Shown here: in pieces, positions 6,510 to 11,921 of the stretch | Position numbering within the stretch: the first letter of the stretch is position 1 | How the letters are laid out: each line of letters starts with the position of its first letter | From: Gammaproteobacteria bacterium | Lineage (GTDB): Bacteria > Pseudomonadota > Gammaproteobacteria > Eutrophobiales > Eutrophobiaceae | NCBI GenBank assembly: GCA_004356415.1 | Contig: SMWN01000068.1 | Span: forward strand, 1 to 11,921 | Direction of reading: 5' to 3' | Length of the DNA stretch: 11,921 nt | The notes under the pieces: model-generated | The model's database searches: none | What the model was told of the DNA's origin: nothing | What the model saw: only the letters and a program-made list of their open reading frames with translations | Made by a program: the position numbers and the translations under genes

Positions 6510-6540
6510 CGGGCTCCCTTGTAGTCGAGACCCGGTTTTT
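6510..6540 (+). terminator. Terminator-like hairpin in the dbpA leader/promoter
   Basis: CGGGCTC (6510-6516) pairs with GAG and CCCG (6527-6529, 6531-6534) with one bulged A, over a 10-nt loop, followed by GTTTTT. In sequence it looks like an intrinsic terminator on the plus strand, yet no plus-strand gene lies upstream for more than 800 nt, so it could only stop transcripts heading into dbpA. It also overlaps the likely dbpA promoter. Confidence 0.4.
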
Positions 6541-6553
6541 AATCTGCTATCAT
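6525..6553 (+). promoter_or_regulatory. Likely dbpA promoter with extended -10
   Basis: TGCTATCAT (6545-6553) is an extended -10 element, with a weak -35 TCGAGA at 6525-6530, 17 nt from the hexamer. Transcription would start near 6560, about 33 nt before the GTG. A closely similar ATCTGCTAT string precedes the dodecin gene. Confidence 0.4.
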
Positions 6554-6592
6554 GCGCCACCTGCCCAAAACCCCGACAAAGACTGAATCTCT

Positions 6593-7990
6593 GTGACAAC
6601 AACTGCTTTCTCATCAACTCCTTTCTCGCGCTTACCCTTAGGGCCTGAGTTTTTAGCCAATCTCCAGTCAATGGATTACCAGGTCATGACCCCAATACAG
6701 GCACAAAGCCTGCCCGATATTCTAAAAGGTAAGGATTTACTGGCACAGGCTAAAACCGGTAGTGGCAAAACGGCTGCCTTTGGAATTGGCTTACTAGACA
6801 AACTTGAGGTACGAACTTATCAAACACAGGCCTTGGTTCTTTGCCCGACGCGTGAACTGGCCGATCAGGTGAGCAATGAAATTCGTCGTCTGGCGCGTGC
6901 AATACCCAACACCAAGATTCTCACTTTGTGTGGTGGCAAACCGATGGCCCCACAGCTGGCCTCATTGGAACATGACCCACATATCGTGGTCGGTACACCG
7001 GGGCGAATATTGAAGCATCTGGGAAAAGAGACTTTAAAACTGGATAGATTAAACACGCTAGTGCTGGATGAGGCCGACCGCATGCTGGATATGGGTTTTC
7101 ATGAAGACATCATGCGCATTATTGATATGACGCCACACCAAAGACAAACCCTGCTATTTTCAGCCACCTACCCGGAAGAAATAAAAGACATTAGTCATGC
7201 CATTCAAACCGATCCCGTTGATGTTCGTGTGGAAAGCTTGCATAGCAATAAAAAAATAAAACAAGTTTTCTATGAAATACAAAAAAGCGAAAGGACCAAA
7301 ACACTCGTTGCTCTGTTACAACATTATCGACCTGAATCCAGCCTGGTGTTTTGTAATCGAAAACAACAATGCCAGGAACTTGCTGATGCATTATGGCAAC
7401 AGGGTTTCCATGCTCTGGCCTTGCATGGTGATCTTGAACAGAGAGACCGTGATCAGGTATTACTACAGTTTGCCAATAAAAGCAGCTCCATTCTGGTTGC
7501 AACAGATGTCGCTGCACGTGGACTGGACATAAAAGATCTACAGGCCGTCATTAACTTTGAGCTATCACCCGATCCAGAAGTACACATTCACCGTATCGGG
7601 CGCACGGGTCGTGCGGGTAATGAAGGCTTAGCCTTAAGTTTGTTTATGGCATCTGAAACACCTAAGGTCATCAGGATAGAAGAATATCAAGATAGTCCTG
7701 CCCGTATTGATAAACCATCTTCGCTTGAAAGTCGGGAGAATTTCAGACTGAGTCCACCAATGGTCACGCTGTGTATTAATGGGGGTCGTAAGAACAAGAT
7801 CCGCGCGGGTGATATATTGGGCGCTTTGACTGCAAATACCAATCTGCCGGGCAAACAAATCGGAAAAATTGATGTTTTCGATATCCTTGCTTATGTCGCA
7901 GTGGAACGGCCTATTGCCAAACAAGCCTTGAAGATTCTATCCGGAGGAAAAATCAAAGGGCGCAAGTTTAAAGTACGAAAACTAAGATGA
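6593..7990 (+). CDS. dbpA: ATP-dependent RNA helicase DbpA
   Basis: The 465-residue protein is a full DEAD-box helicase: Q motif around residues 11-41, motif I 'AKTGSGKT' (53-60), 'PTRELA' (85-90), 'TPGR' (135-138), motif II 'DEAD' (159-162), 'SAT' (190-192) and motif VI 'HRIGRTGR' (333-340). The last roughly 75 residues ('MVTLCINGGRKNKIRAGDILGAL' to the basic end) form the DbpA RNA-binding domain that recognises hairpin 92 of 23S rRNA, so the role is late large-subunit ribosome assembly. The length matches E. coli DbpA closely. The start is a GTG at 6593 with only a poor ribosome binding site; the next residues 'TTTAFSS' resemble the family N-terminus. It is divergent from the cold-shock gene and has a terminator-like hairpin in its leader. 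Confidence 0.95.
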   Translation: MTTTAFSSTPFSRLPLGPEFLANLQSMDYQVMTPIQAQSLPDILKGKDLLAQAKTGSGKTAAFGIGLLDKLEVRTYQTQALVLCPTRELADQVSNEIRRLARAIPNTKILTLCGGKPMAPQLASLEHDPHIVVGTPGRILKHLGKETLKLDRLNTLVLDEADRMLDMGFHEDIMRIIDMTPHQRQTLLFSATYPEEIKDISHAIQTDPVDVRVESLHSNKKIKQVFYEIQKSERTKTLVALLQHYRPESSLVFCNRKQQCQELADALWQQGFHALALHGDLEQRDRDQVLLQFANKSSSILVATDVAARGLDIKDLQAVINFELSPDPEVHIHRIGRTGRAGNEGLALSLFMASETPKVIRIEEYQDSPARIDKPSSLESRENFRLSPPMVTLCINGGRKNKIRAGDILGALTANTNLPGKQIGKIDVFDILAYVAVERPIAKQALKILSGGKIKGRKFKVRKLR

Positions 7991-7994
7991 TGCG

Positions 7995-8112
7995 CAAGGG
8001 CCTCGGCTGCCTACGAGGACCTTGGCACCACCTTGAGGGGTGAGCACGAAGCCTGCACCCCTCAAGGTGATATTGAAAAGATTACTATACCCTTTGGGTA
8101 ACCCTTGGGGTA
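7995..8112. repeat. Cluster of strong hairpins after dbpA
   Basis: Three palindromic units stand in a row. The first, 7995-8024, has an 11-position stem with one mismatch and an 8-nt loop. The second, 8029-8069, has a perfect 14-bp GC-rich stem (CACCTTGAGGGGTG and its complement) and a 13-nt loop. The third, 8088-8112, holds TACCCTTTGGGTA followed by the related ACCCTTGGGGTA. The first begins 4 nt after the dbpA stop, so one may help end that transcript, but none has a T-run. The arrangement recalls REP/BIME-type or other dispersed palindromic elements. The remainder up to 8255 shows no feature I can assign. Confidence 0.55.
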
Positions 8113-8255
8113 CGAAGACCGGGCAATGATCGAGCGGTGAAAAAACTGCGTAATATGCCGAGAGGTCTGTTACAGGGCATAACATCCGCACCAAATCTCT
8201 TGTACTATTTAAGGTTCCCGATGGCGCAAAGCAGACGATGGCTGAAGGTGAAACT

Positions 8256-8510
8256 ATGCACTTCTCTAAAGAACAGATCGCTGAAATCGAAATACTGATT
8301 CACTACAACCTGGAGACCACCCAGCAAGGCATCAAAGTGCACTCAAACGCAGGTGTGGCACGCGTCGAAGCCGTACAAAACTTATTCGCAAAAGGTCTCG
8401 TCACACAAGTCGATGGAGGCTATCTAACTGATCTTGGCAGAACAGCCGCCGAACACGCGCAAGCACTCATCCTCATATTGGCACCACATCATCAAAGCAC
8501 AGCGAGTTAG
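8256..8510 (+). CDS. TIGR02647-type small conserved protein
   Basis: The 84-residue protein resembles a small conserved gammaproteobacterial family of about 75-80 residues that I recall as TIGR02647. Its pattern is 'FSKEQIAEIEILIHYNLETT', 'GIKVHSNAG', 'NLFAKGLVTQVDGGYLTDL' and 'AAEHAQALI'. The shape suggests helices around a short winged-helix-like turn ('KGLVTQVDGGYLTDLG'), but no function is known and I assign none. The ATG at 8256 is preferred over the in-frame ATG at 8238 because GAAGGTG lies about 7 nt before it and the family begins with this sequence. It stands alone, after the hairpin cluster, and converges with the sirtuin gene 21 nt away. Confidence 0.8.
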   Translation: MHFSKEQIAEIEILIHYNLETTQQGIKVHSNAGVARVEAVQNLFAKGLVTQVDGGYLTDLGRTAAEHAQALILILAPHHQSTAS

Positions 8511-8531
8511 ATATTAAGCTCAAAATAAGGA

Positions 8532-9344
8532 TCAATCTTTCATAATCATCAGTATTTTGGCGAGACCCTTTGAGCATGTCATGTTTAAAAAATCGCCGTT
8601 CACGCTATTTACGGCCAGTCCAGTAAAAGGACTTTGCTCGATATTAATATCAATGATGGTTCTGTTATTTTGATACACGATATCCGCGATATGATTTGGC
8701 AAGGCGGTTGTACCGGATGTACCAGTAATAATCAGAATATCAGTATTTGCAGCAACAGCCATCGCACTCTCAAATTTAAAATAATGTTCATCATAACTTT
8801 CGTCAAACCACAGAACATGTGGTCGAGTCCCTGCGTTACAGTCAGGACAGGACAATATTTTTTTATCGTCACTTGATAGATTCTGGTCTTTATCTCGAGG
8901 TAATATTTCCATTGGCAGAGGATAGATACTTTCTTTACACTCATTTACACAGCGCATAAAAAATACATTACCGTGTATCTGATACGTCCTCTCTGGACTG
9001 TTTCCTGCACGGATATGCAAATTATCAACATTCTGGGTAATGAGTGTGAACCTGTCCTGAAGACGTCGTTCCATTTCTACCAGTGCCATGTGTCCTTTAT
9101 TGGGTTTTGCACTACTGCAGACACTCAATCGATATAAATACCATTTCCATACTTCATCAGGATGTTTAGTGAACATGGCATAGGTTGCCATTTCTTCAGG
9201 ATGATACTCTTTTGAGCCGACAGTCCAGTAACCTTCAGGACCACGAAAGATGGGTATCCCGCTTTCTGCAGAGATTCCCGCACCAGTAAGAACGGTGATA
9301 TGTTTGTCCTGATCGGCGAGACTTTCCTGAAGTGTTGATGACAT
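8532..9344 (-). CDS. Sir2-family NAD+-dependent protein deacylase
   Basis: The 270-residue protein has every core sirtuin motif: 'GAGISAESGIPIFRG' (21-35) for NAD+, 'TQNVDNLH' (103-110), catalytic His124 in 'IHGN', four zinc cysteines Cys132, Cys136, Cys166 and Cys169, 'GTSGTTALP' (208-216) and a late 'DINIEQSP'. It should remove acyl groups from lysines and release nicotinamide and O-acyl-ADP-ribose. Tyr69 and Arg72 in 'WYLYRL' match the YxxR pair that lets CobB and SIRT5 accept succinyl or malonyl lysine, so broad acyl specificity is likely. The length is normal and there is no extra domain, unlike defence-type SIR2 NADases. The start ATG has AGG about 9 nt upstream. It is divergent from a macro-domain-like gene. 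Confidence 0.92.
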   Translation of the reverse strand: MSSTLQESLADQDKHITVLTGAGISAESGIPIFRGPEGYWTVGSKEYHPEEMATYAMFTKHPDEVWKWYLYRLSVCSSAKPNKGHMALVEMERRLQDRFTLITQNVDNLHIRAGNSPERTYQIHGNVFFMRCVNECKESIYPLPMEILPRDKDQNLSSDDKKILSCPDCNAGTRPHVLWFDESYDEHYFKFESAMAVAANTDILIITGTSGTTALPNHIADIVYQNNRTIIDINIEQSPFTGLAVNSVNGDFLNMTCSKGLAKILMIMKD

Positions 9345-9364
9345 TGGATAGACCTGGATTTCTA

Positions 9365-9394
9365 ATAGTAAATCGTATAATTAGTTATTGTCAG
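9365..9394 (-). promoter_or_regulatory. Candidate promoter of the sirtuin gene
   Basis: On the minus strand CTGACA (9394-9389, five of six to TTGACA) is spaced 18 nt from TACTAT (9370-9365, four of six to TATAAT). The start would lie near 9358, giving a short leader. On the plus strand TATAAT occurs at 9376-9381 and may serve the macro-like gene, though no -35 is visible. Confidence 0.35.
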
Positions 9395-9420
9395 GTCCTC
9401 GGTAACTGCTGCCGATGACC
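9394..9420. repeat. Imperfect palindrome in the sirtuin/macro-like gap
   Basis: GGTC-CT-CGG (9394-9402) mirrors CCG-AT-GACC (9412-9420) around 9 nt. It sits next to the sirtuin -35 and before the divergent gene, a fitting place for a shared operator. Confidence 0.3.
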
Positions 9421-9439
9421 GTTCCATTCAGAATACTTC

Positions 9440-9994
9440 ATGGTAACGATAAGCACGAGCACAGTAAAATTTGTTCTCTTTTACTGCTATGCTTCATTGA
9501 TTATGGGAAACATACTTACACAGCTGGACCATATCGCTGGCAACACCATCATACAGTTCACAGAAGCTGATCCGGCCTTGTTACAGGTCGACGCCGTTGT
9601 CGAAGAACAGGATACCTACCTGCTATTAGGCAAGTCACCCGTCATCTTAGAAACGATTGAAAGTTTTCCTGACTTGGTAAAAAAGATGGAACAGCGGATA
9701 CGTAAAATACCGGGCAGTGTCATCGTTAAACAATCCAGACCAAAACGTCTTATTGCCATAATTTTCGATGTCGAGCACACACCCATTAGCGAAGTATCAT
9801 GGATTAAAGAAGCAATACAAAATATTCTGAAACAATGCGAATACTACAAGTTAAAAACATTGGCCATGCCTCTATTGGGCACGAGCTATGGGAAACTAAA
9901 GGAAGACACCATCATTCAATTGTTACAAGACTCATTGATTCAAATTCGACACCATTACCCGAAAAATATTTTTATATATAAAAATATAAATTAG
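9440..9994 (+). CDS. Degenerate macro-domain-like protein, divergent from sirtuin
   Basis: The 184-residue protein shows a macro-domain outline. Residues about 37-72 run 'IIQFTEADPALLQVDAVVEEQDTYLLLG', like the macro strand that normally reads VDAIVNAAN. Later come 'RPKRLIAIIFDV' (100-111) and 'SWIKEAIQNILKQCEYYKLKTLAMPLLGTSYGK' as separate helix and strand elements (120-152), close to the family's 'A..N.L..A...G..SIAFPAIGTG.YG'. The Asn-rich loop and the GGGV loop that grip ADP-ribose are missing (EEQD replaces NAAN), so hydrolase activity is doubtful though ligand binding is possible. About 35 extra N-terminal residues precede the fold, with a short hydrophobic stretch. Starts at 9440 and 9503 are both possible; neither has a good ribosome binding site. 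This assignment is by eye and moderate. An alternative is an unknown alpha/beta protein. Confidence 0.5.
   Translation: MVTISTSTVKFVLFYCYASLIMGNILTQLDHIAGNTIIQFTEADPALLQVDAVVEEQDTYLLLGKSPVILETIESFPDLVKKMEQRIRKIPGSVIVKQSRPKRLIAIIFDVEHTPISEVSWIKEAIQNILKQCEYYKLKTLAMPLLGTSYGKLKEDTIIQLLQDSLIQIRHHYPKNIFIYKNIN
9966..9987. repeat. 22-nt perfect AT-only palindrome at the end of the macro-like gene
   Basis: The 22 bases are their own reverse complement and encode part of the last codons (NIFIYKNI). An RNA hairpin would contain only A-U pairs and so be weak; it could mark a transcription end or simply reflect AT-rich coding. Confidence 0.35.
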
Positions 9995-10036
9995 GTAAAC
10001 AGTCGGTAAAATCATCCCCTCCCCCTATTCAATTAT

Positions 10037-10381
10037 TTACTTCAGCCCTTCTTTCATTGCACGAGTAATTGTCTCTTTAATATCTCTTGCTCTTCCATTG
10101 GCTAATTCCAGATCGTTTTCCGCTGCCTTTAACGCTTTCATTAAATCCGGATAACTGGATGCATTAACCCAATCCATGAGTTTCTGAAAACTATCTTTTT
10201 GATCTTCGTCATAGAGCATAGATTCATCGGCTGATACCAATGCTCTTTTATGTTTACATATCCGTCCTCTGATCCCTGCTGGACAATCACACAAAAAAGA
10301 CAAGCCAGACTCATCTTGCGTTACCTGCACAGAACGAGGCTCAGACTGACTGGAGCTTTTTATAAGAATCGTAATACTCAT
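10037..10381 (-). CDS. Small SWIM-type zinc-finger protein
   Basis: The 114-residue protein has a single recognisable motif: Cys31-x-Cys33, then Cys42-x-His44 ('CDCPAGIRGRICKH'), which is the CxC...CxH pattern of SWIM zinc fingers. SWIM domains bind DNA or proteins and are usually parts of larger proteins such as Snf2 ATPases or MULE transposases; here the finger stands nearly alone, with strand-like residues in front and a charged helical tail (about 60-112, 'LMKALKAAENDLELANGRARDIKETITRAMKEG'). A small DNA- or protein-binding adaptor is possible, but I do not assign a function. The ribosome binding site is poor, so the start is uncertain. It lies 49 nt after the yajD-like gene on the same strand, so co-transcription is likely. 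Confidence 0.7.
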   Translation of the reverse strand: MSITILIKSSSQSEPRSVQVTQDESGLSFLCDCPAGIRGRICKHKRALVSADESMLYDEDQKDSFQKLMDWVNASSYPDLMKALKAAENDLELANGRARDIKETITRAMKEGLK

Positions 10382-10430
10382 ATTGAATAAGACTAGCAGT
10401 GATTTTGAGTGTGGCCGGGGCGAAATCTAT

Positions 10431-10829
10431 TCATTTTTTTAGTAACTCTTTCAATTTCGCAAATGGCTTCCCGGTTACACGCTCTCGTTCAAGTTCATTA
10501 CTTGCACTAATCGTCGAACTACCAGTATTGGCCGCTCCTTGATGTCCATATCTCCGCGGCATTTGTACTCCATGTACATCATATTTCTGATGTTCATGAT
10601 CATGGCAATAGACACATAATAATTCCCAATTACTGCCATCGGGTGGATTATAGTCGTGGTTATGATCTTTGTGATGAACCGTAAGTTCGATAATGTTTTC
10701 TCGGGTGAATTCCCGTTTACATTTCCCACATATCCAGGGAAACATCTTGAGTGCTTGCTCACGATAAGAATGCCCTCTTGTCTCCGCGGTTCGCCTTGAT
10801 TCAGCAATGATCTTGTCTAAATTGTCCAT
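10431..10829 (-). CDS. yajD: YajD-type HNH nuclease-like protein
   Basis: The 132-residue protein closely follows E. coli YajD through the core: 'YREQALKMFPWICGKCKREF', 'ELTVHHKDHNHD', 'DGSNWELLCVYCHDHEH' and a C-terminal 'KPFAKLKELLKK'. Cys34/Cys37 and Cys72/Cys75 form the zinc site, while His52-His53, Asn67 and His76 make the HNH active-site pattern. The fold is that of HNH endonucleases, but the cellular role of YajD is not known. Compared with E. coli YajD there is a longer N-terminus (about 20 residues, 'IIAESRRTAETRGH') and a longer linker before the C-terminal tail. The ATG at 10827-10829 has no strong ribosome binding site. It follows serC by 41 nt on the same strand. Confidence 0.87.
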   Translation of the reverse strand: MDNLDKIIAESRRTAETRGHSYREQALKMFPWICGKCKREFTRENIIELTVHHKDHNHDYNPPDGSNWELLCVYCHDHEHQKYDVHGVQMPRRYGHQGAANTGSSTISASNELERERVTGKPFAKLKELLKK

Positions 10830-10870
10830 TGAATTTCAACAACGAGATATAAATGCAAATGCGTCATTAA

Positions 10871-11921
10871 TTACCCATACTTCTTTTCAAACTCTGCCAT
10901 AAATGCGACCAATGCATCGACGGCTTCTTCCGGGACGGCGTTATAGATGCTGGCACGCATACCGCCTACGGAGCGAAATCCGTTCAAATTTAACAATCCA
11001 TTTTCTGCCGCCTCTAATATAAATGTCTGGTCCATAGTTTTTTCTTTTAGTTGAAATGGGATATTCATCCAGGAACGGCAATCGGGTTTAACATCATTAT
11101 AGTAAAAATCAGTGGCATCAATGGCAGCATAGAGTTTTTTCGCCTTACGTTCATTGATCTCAGCAATGGCCTCTGGCCCACCCTGCTCTTTTAACCACTT
11201 GAATACCAGCCCGGTCAGGTACCAGGCAAAAGTGGGTGGCGTGTTATAGAGCGAACCGTCTTTCGCCTGTACTGCATAATCGAACGGCGTTGGAGTATAG
11301 GATATAGCATTCCCGATCAAATCCTCGTGTACGATAACGATTGTGAGACCAGAAGGCCCAATGTTTTTCTGGGCACCGGCATAGATCAATCCGAACTTTG
11401 AAACGTCAATGGGTCGTGACAGGATATTGGAAGACATGTCTGCGACGACAGGCACATCGCCGGTATCCGGAATGAAATTGAATTCCACACCACCGACGGT
11501 TTCATTCGGTGTGTAGTGAAAATAAGCTGCCTCCGGATCAAGTTTCCATGAATCAAAATCGGGGATGTAATTGTAACCCTTATCCATGGTATCTGCGGCC
11601 ACATTAACCTGGCAAAAGGGCATTGCCTGATCCACGGCCTTGTGCGACCAGATCCCGGTGCGGACATAGTCTGCCCTGGTCTTACCGCGCAATAGATTCA
11701 TGGGGATAACGGCGAACTGGGTGCTTGCACCGCCCTGCAGAAACAGCACCTTGTAGTTGTCAGGAATATGCATCAGATCACGCAGACCCTGCTCGGCATC
11801 CCTGGCGATTTGCAGGAAGGCATCGCTGCGATGACTCATTTCCATAATCGAGGCACCGATCTCCCCCCAGTTAAGTAGTTCCTGTTTCGCCTTCTGAAGT
11901 ACAGGCTCAGGAATTGCTGCT
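10871..11921 (-). CDS. serC: Phosphoserine aminotransferase, N-terminus cut by window edge
   Basis: The frame continues past the first visible Met (11845) to the window end: the upstream codons read 'AAIPEPVLQKAKQELL' and 'NWGEIGASIMEMSHRSD', matching the family N-terminus, so about 10-12 residues lie outside. SerC is a PLP enzyme of fold type I that converts 3-phosphohydroxypyruvate and glutamate to phosphoserine and 2-oxoglutarate, and also serves in pyridoxal phosphate synthesis. The PLP lysine is in 'YAGAQKNIGPSG'; 'VLFLQGGASTQFA' and 'DMSSNILSRP' are cofactor and substrate motifs, and 'GGMRASIYNA' near the C-terminus supplies the phosphate-binding arginine. The 3' end is complete ('FEKKYG' and stop). 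It may head a transcript running into yajD, since only 41 nt separate them. Confidence 0.96.
   Translation of the reverse strand, partial: AAIPEPVLQKAKQELLNWGEIGASIMEMSHRSDAFLQIARDAEQGLRDLMHIPDNYKVLFLQGGASTQFAVIPMNLLRGKTRADYVRTGIWSHKAVDQAMPFCQVNVAADTMDKGYNYIPDFDSWKLDPEAAYFHYTPNETVGGVEFNFIPDTGDVPVVADMSSNILSRPIDVSKFGLIYAGAQKNIGPSGLTIVIVHEDLIGNAISYTPTPFDYAVQAKDGSLYNTPPTFAWYLTGLVFKWLKEQGGPEAIAEINERKAKKLYAAIDATDFYYNDVKPDCRSWMNIPFQLKEKTMDQTFILEAAENGLLNLNGFRSVGGMRASIYNAVPEEAVDALVAFMAEFEKKYG

Noticed and set aside
7191..7517. 108-codon minus-strand open frame within dbpA
   Set aside because: It lies opposite the conserved helicase motifs and has no recognisable protein features.
7982..8194. 70-codon minus-strand open frame across the hairpin cluster
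   Set aside because: It is made from palindromic DNA, matches no protein pattern I know, and has no credible ribosome binding site.
8532..9344. Sirtuin as a defence-system SIR2 NADase
   Set aside because: It has the zinc cysteines, catalytic His and YxxR of a protein deacylase, no extra effector or sensor domain, and no defence genes nearby.
10871..11845. SerC beginning at the Met at 11845
   Set aside because: The frame continues upstream with conserved SerC sequence to the window edge, so this Met is internal.
1..11921. CRISPR array, tRNA, rRNA, insertion sequence or prophage
   Set aside because: I see no regularly spaced direct repeats, no tRNA cloverleaf, no transposase or integrase and no phage gene in the window.

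Overview
The window looks like chromosomal DNA of a gammaproteobacterium, probably environmental and possibly of a Chromatiales/Thiotrichales-like lineage. This rests on the company of a DbpA-type DEAD-box helicase, a YajD-type HNH protein, a TIGR02647-type small protein, SerC, and a cold-shock protein, all with ordinary Shine-Dalgarno sites and moderate GC. I see no tRNA, rRNA, CRISPR array, transposase or phage structural gene. Gene density is high, and no gap exceeds about 270 bases.

Left part (1-3106): a tandem-ACT-domain protein reads leftward. Divergent from it is a YfcE-like metallophosphoesterase whose start sits 7 nt behind a TATAAT box with no ribosome binding site (possibly leaderless), followed by an APC-family permease. 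Convergent to the permease is a short protein equal to only the ubiquitin-like N-terminal domain of Mut7-C RNases, with the nuclease half absent. Middle left (3107-5289): an overlapping operon of a long NfeD membrane serine protease and its slipin/stomatin partner, a known membrane quality-control pair.

Middle (5475-7990): a dodecin without the usual flavin-stacking Trp, then three RNA-handling genes: an RRM protein, a cold-shock protein upstream of it, and the divergent helicase dbpA. The control DNA here is rich: a strong intrinsic terminator between csp and the RRM gene, an 8-bp sequence complementary to the csp ribosome binding site inside the csp leader, and a terminator-like hairpin overlapping the likely dbpA promoter. 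Together they suggest a cold or RNA-structure response module.

Right part (7991-11921): a 120-bp cluster of strong hairpins after dbpA, a TIGR02647-type small protein, then a Sir2 deacylase divergent from a degenerate macro-domain-like protein. Sirtuins make O-acyl-ADP-ribose and macro domains bind or hydrolyse such compounds, so this divergent pair is the best candidate here for an undescribed functional unit. A small SWIM zinc-finger protein, a YajD-type HNH protein and the truncated-by-window-edge serC follow, all reading leftward.
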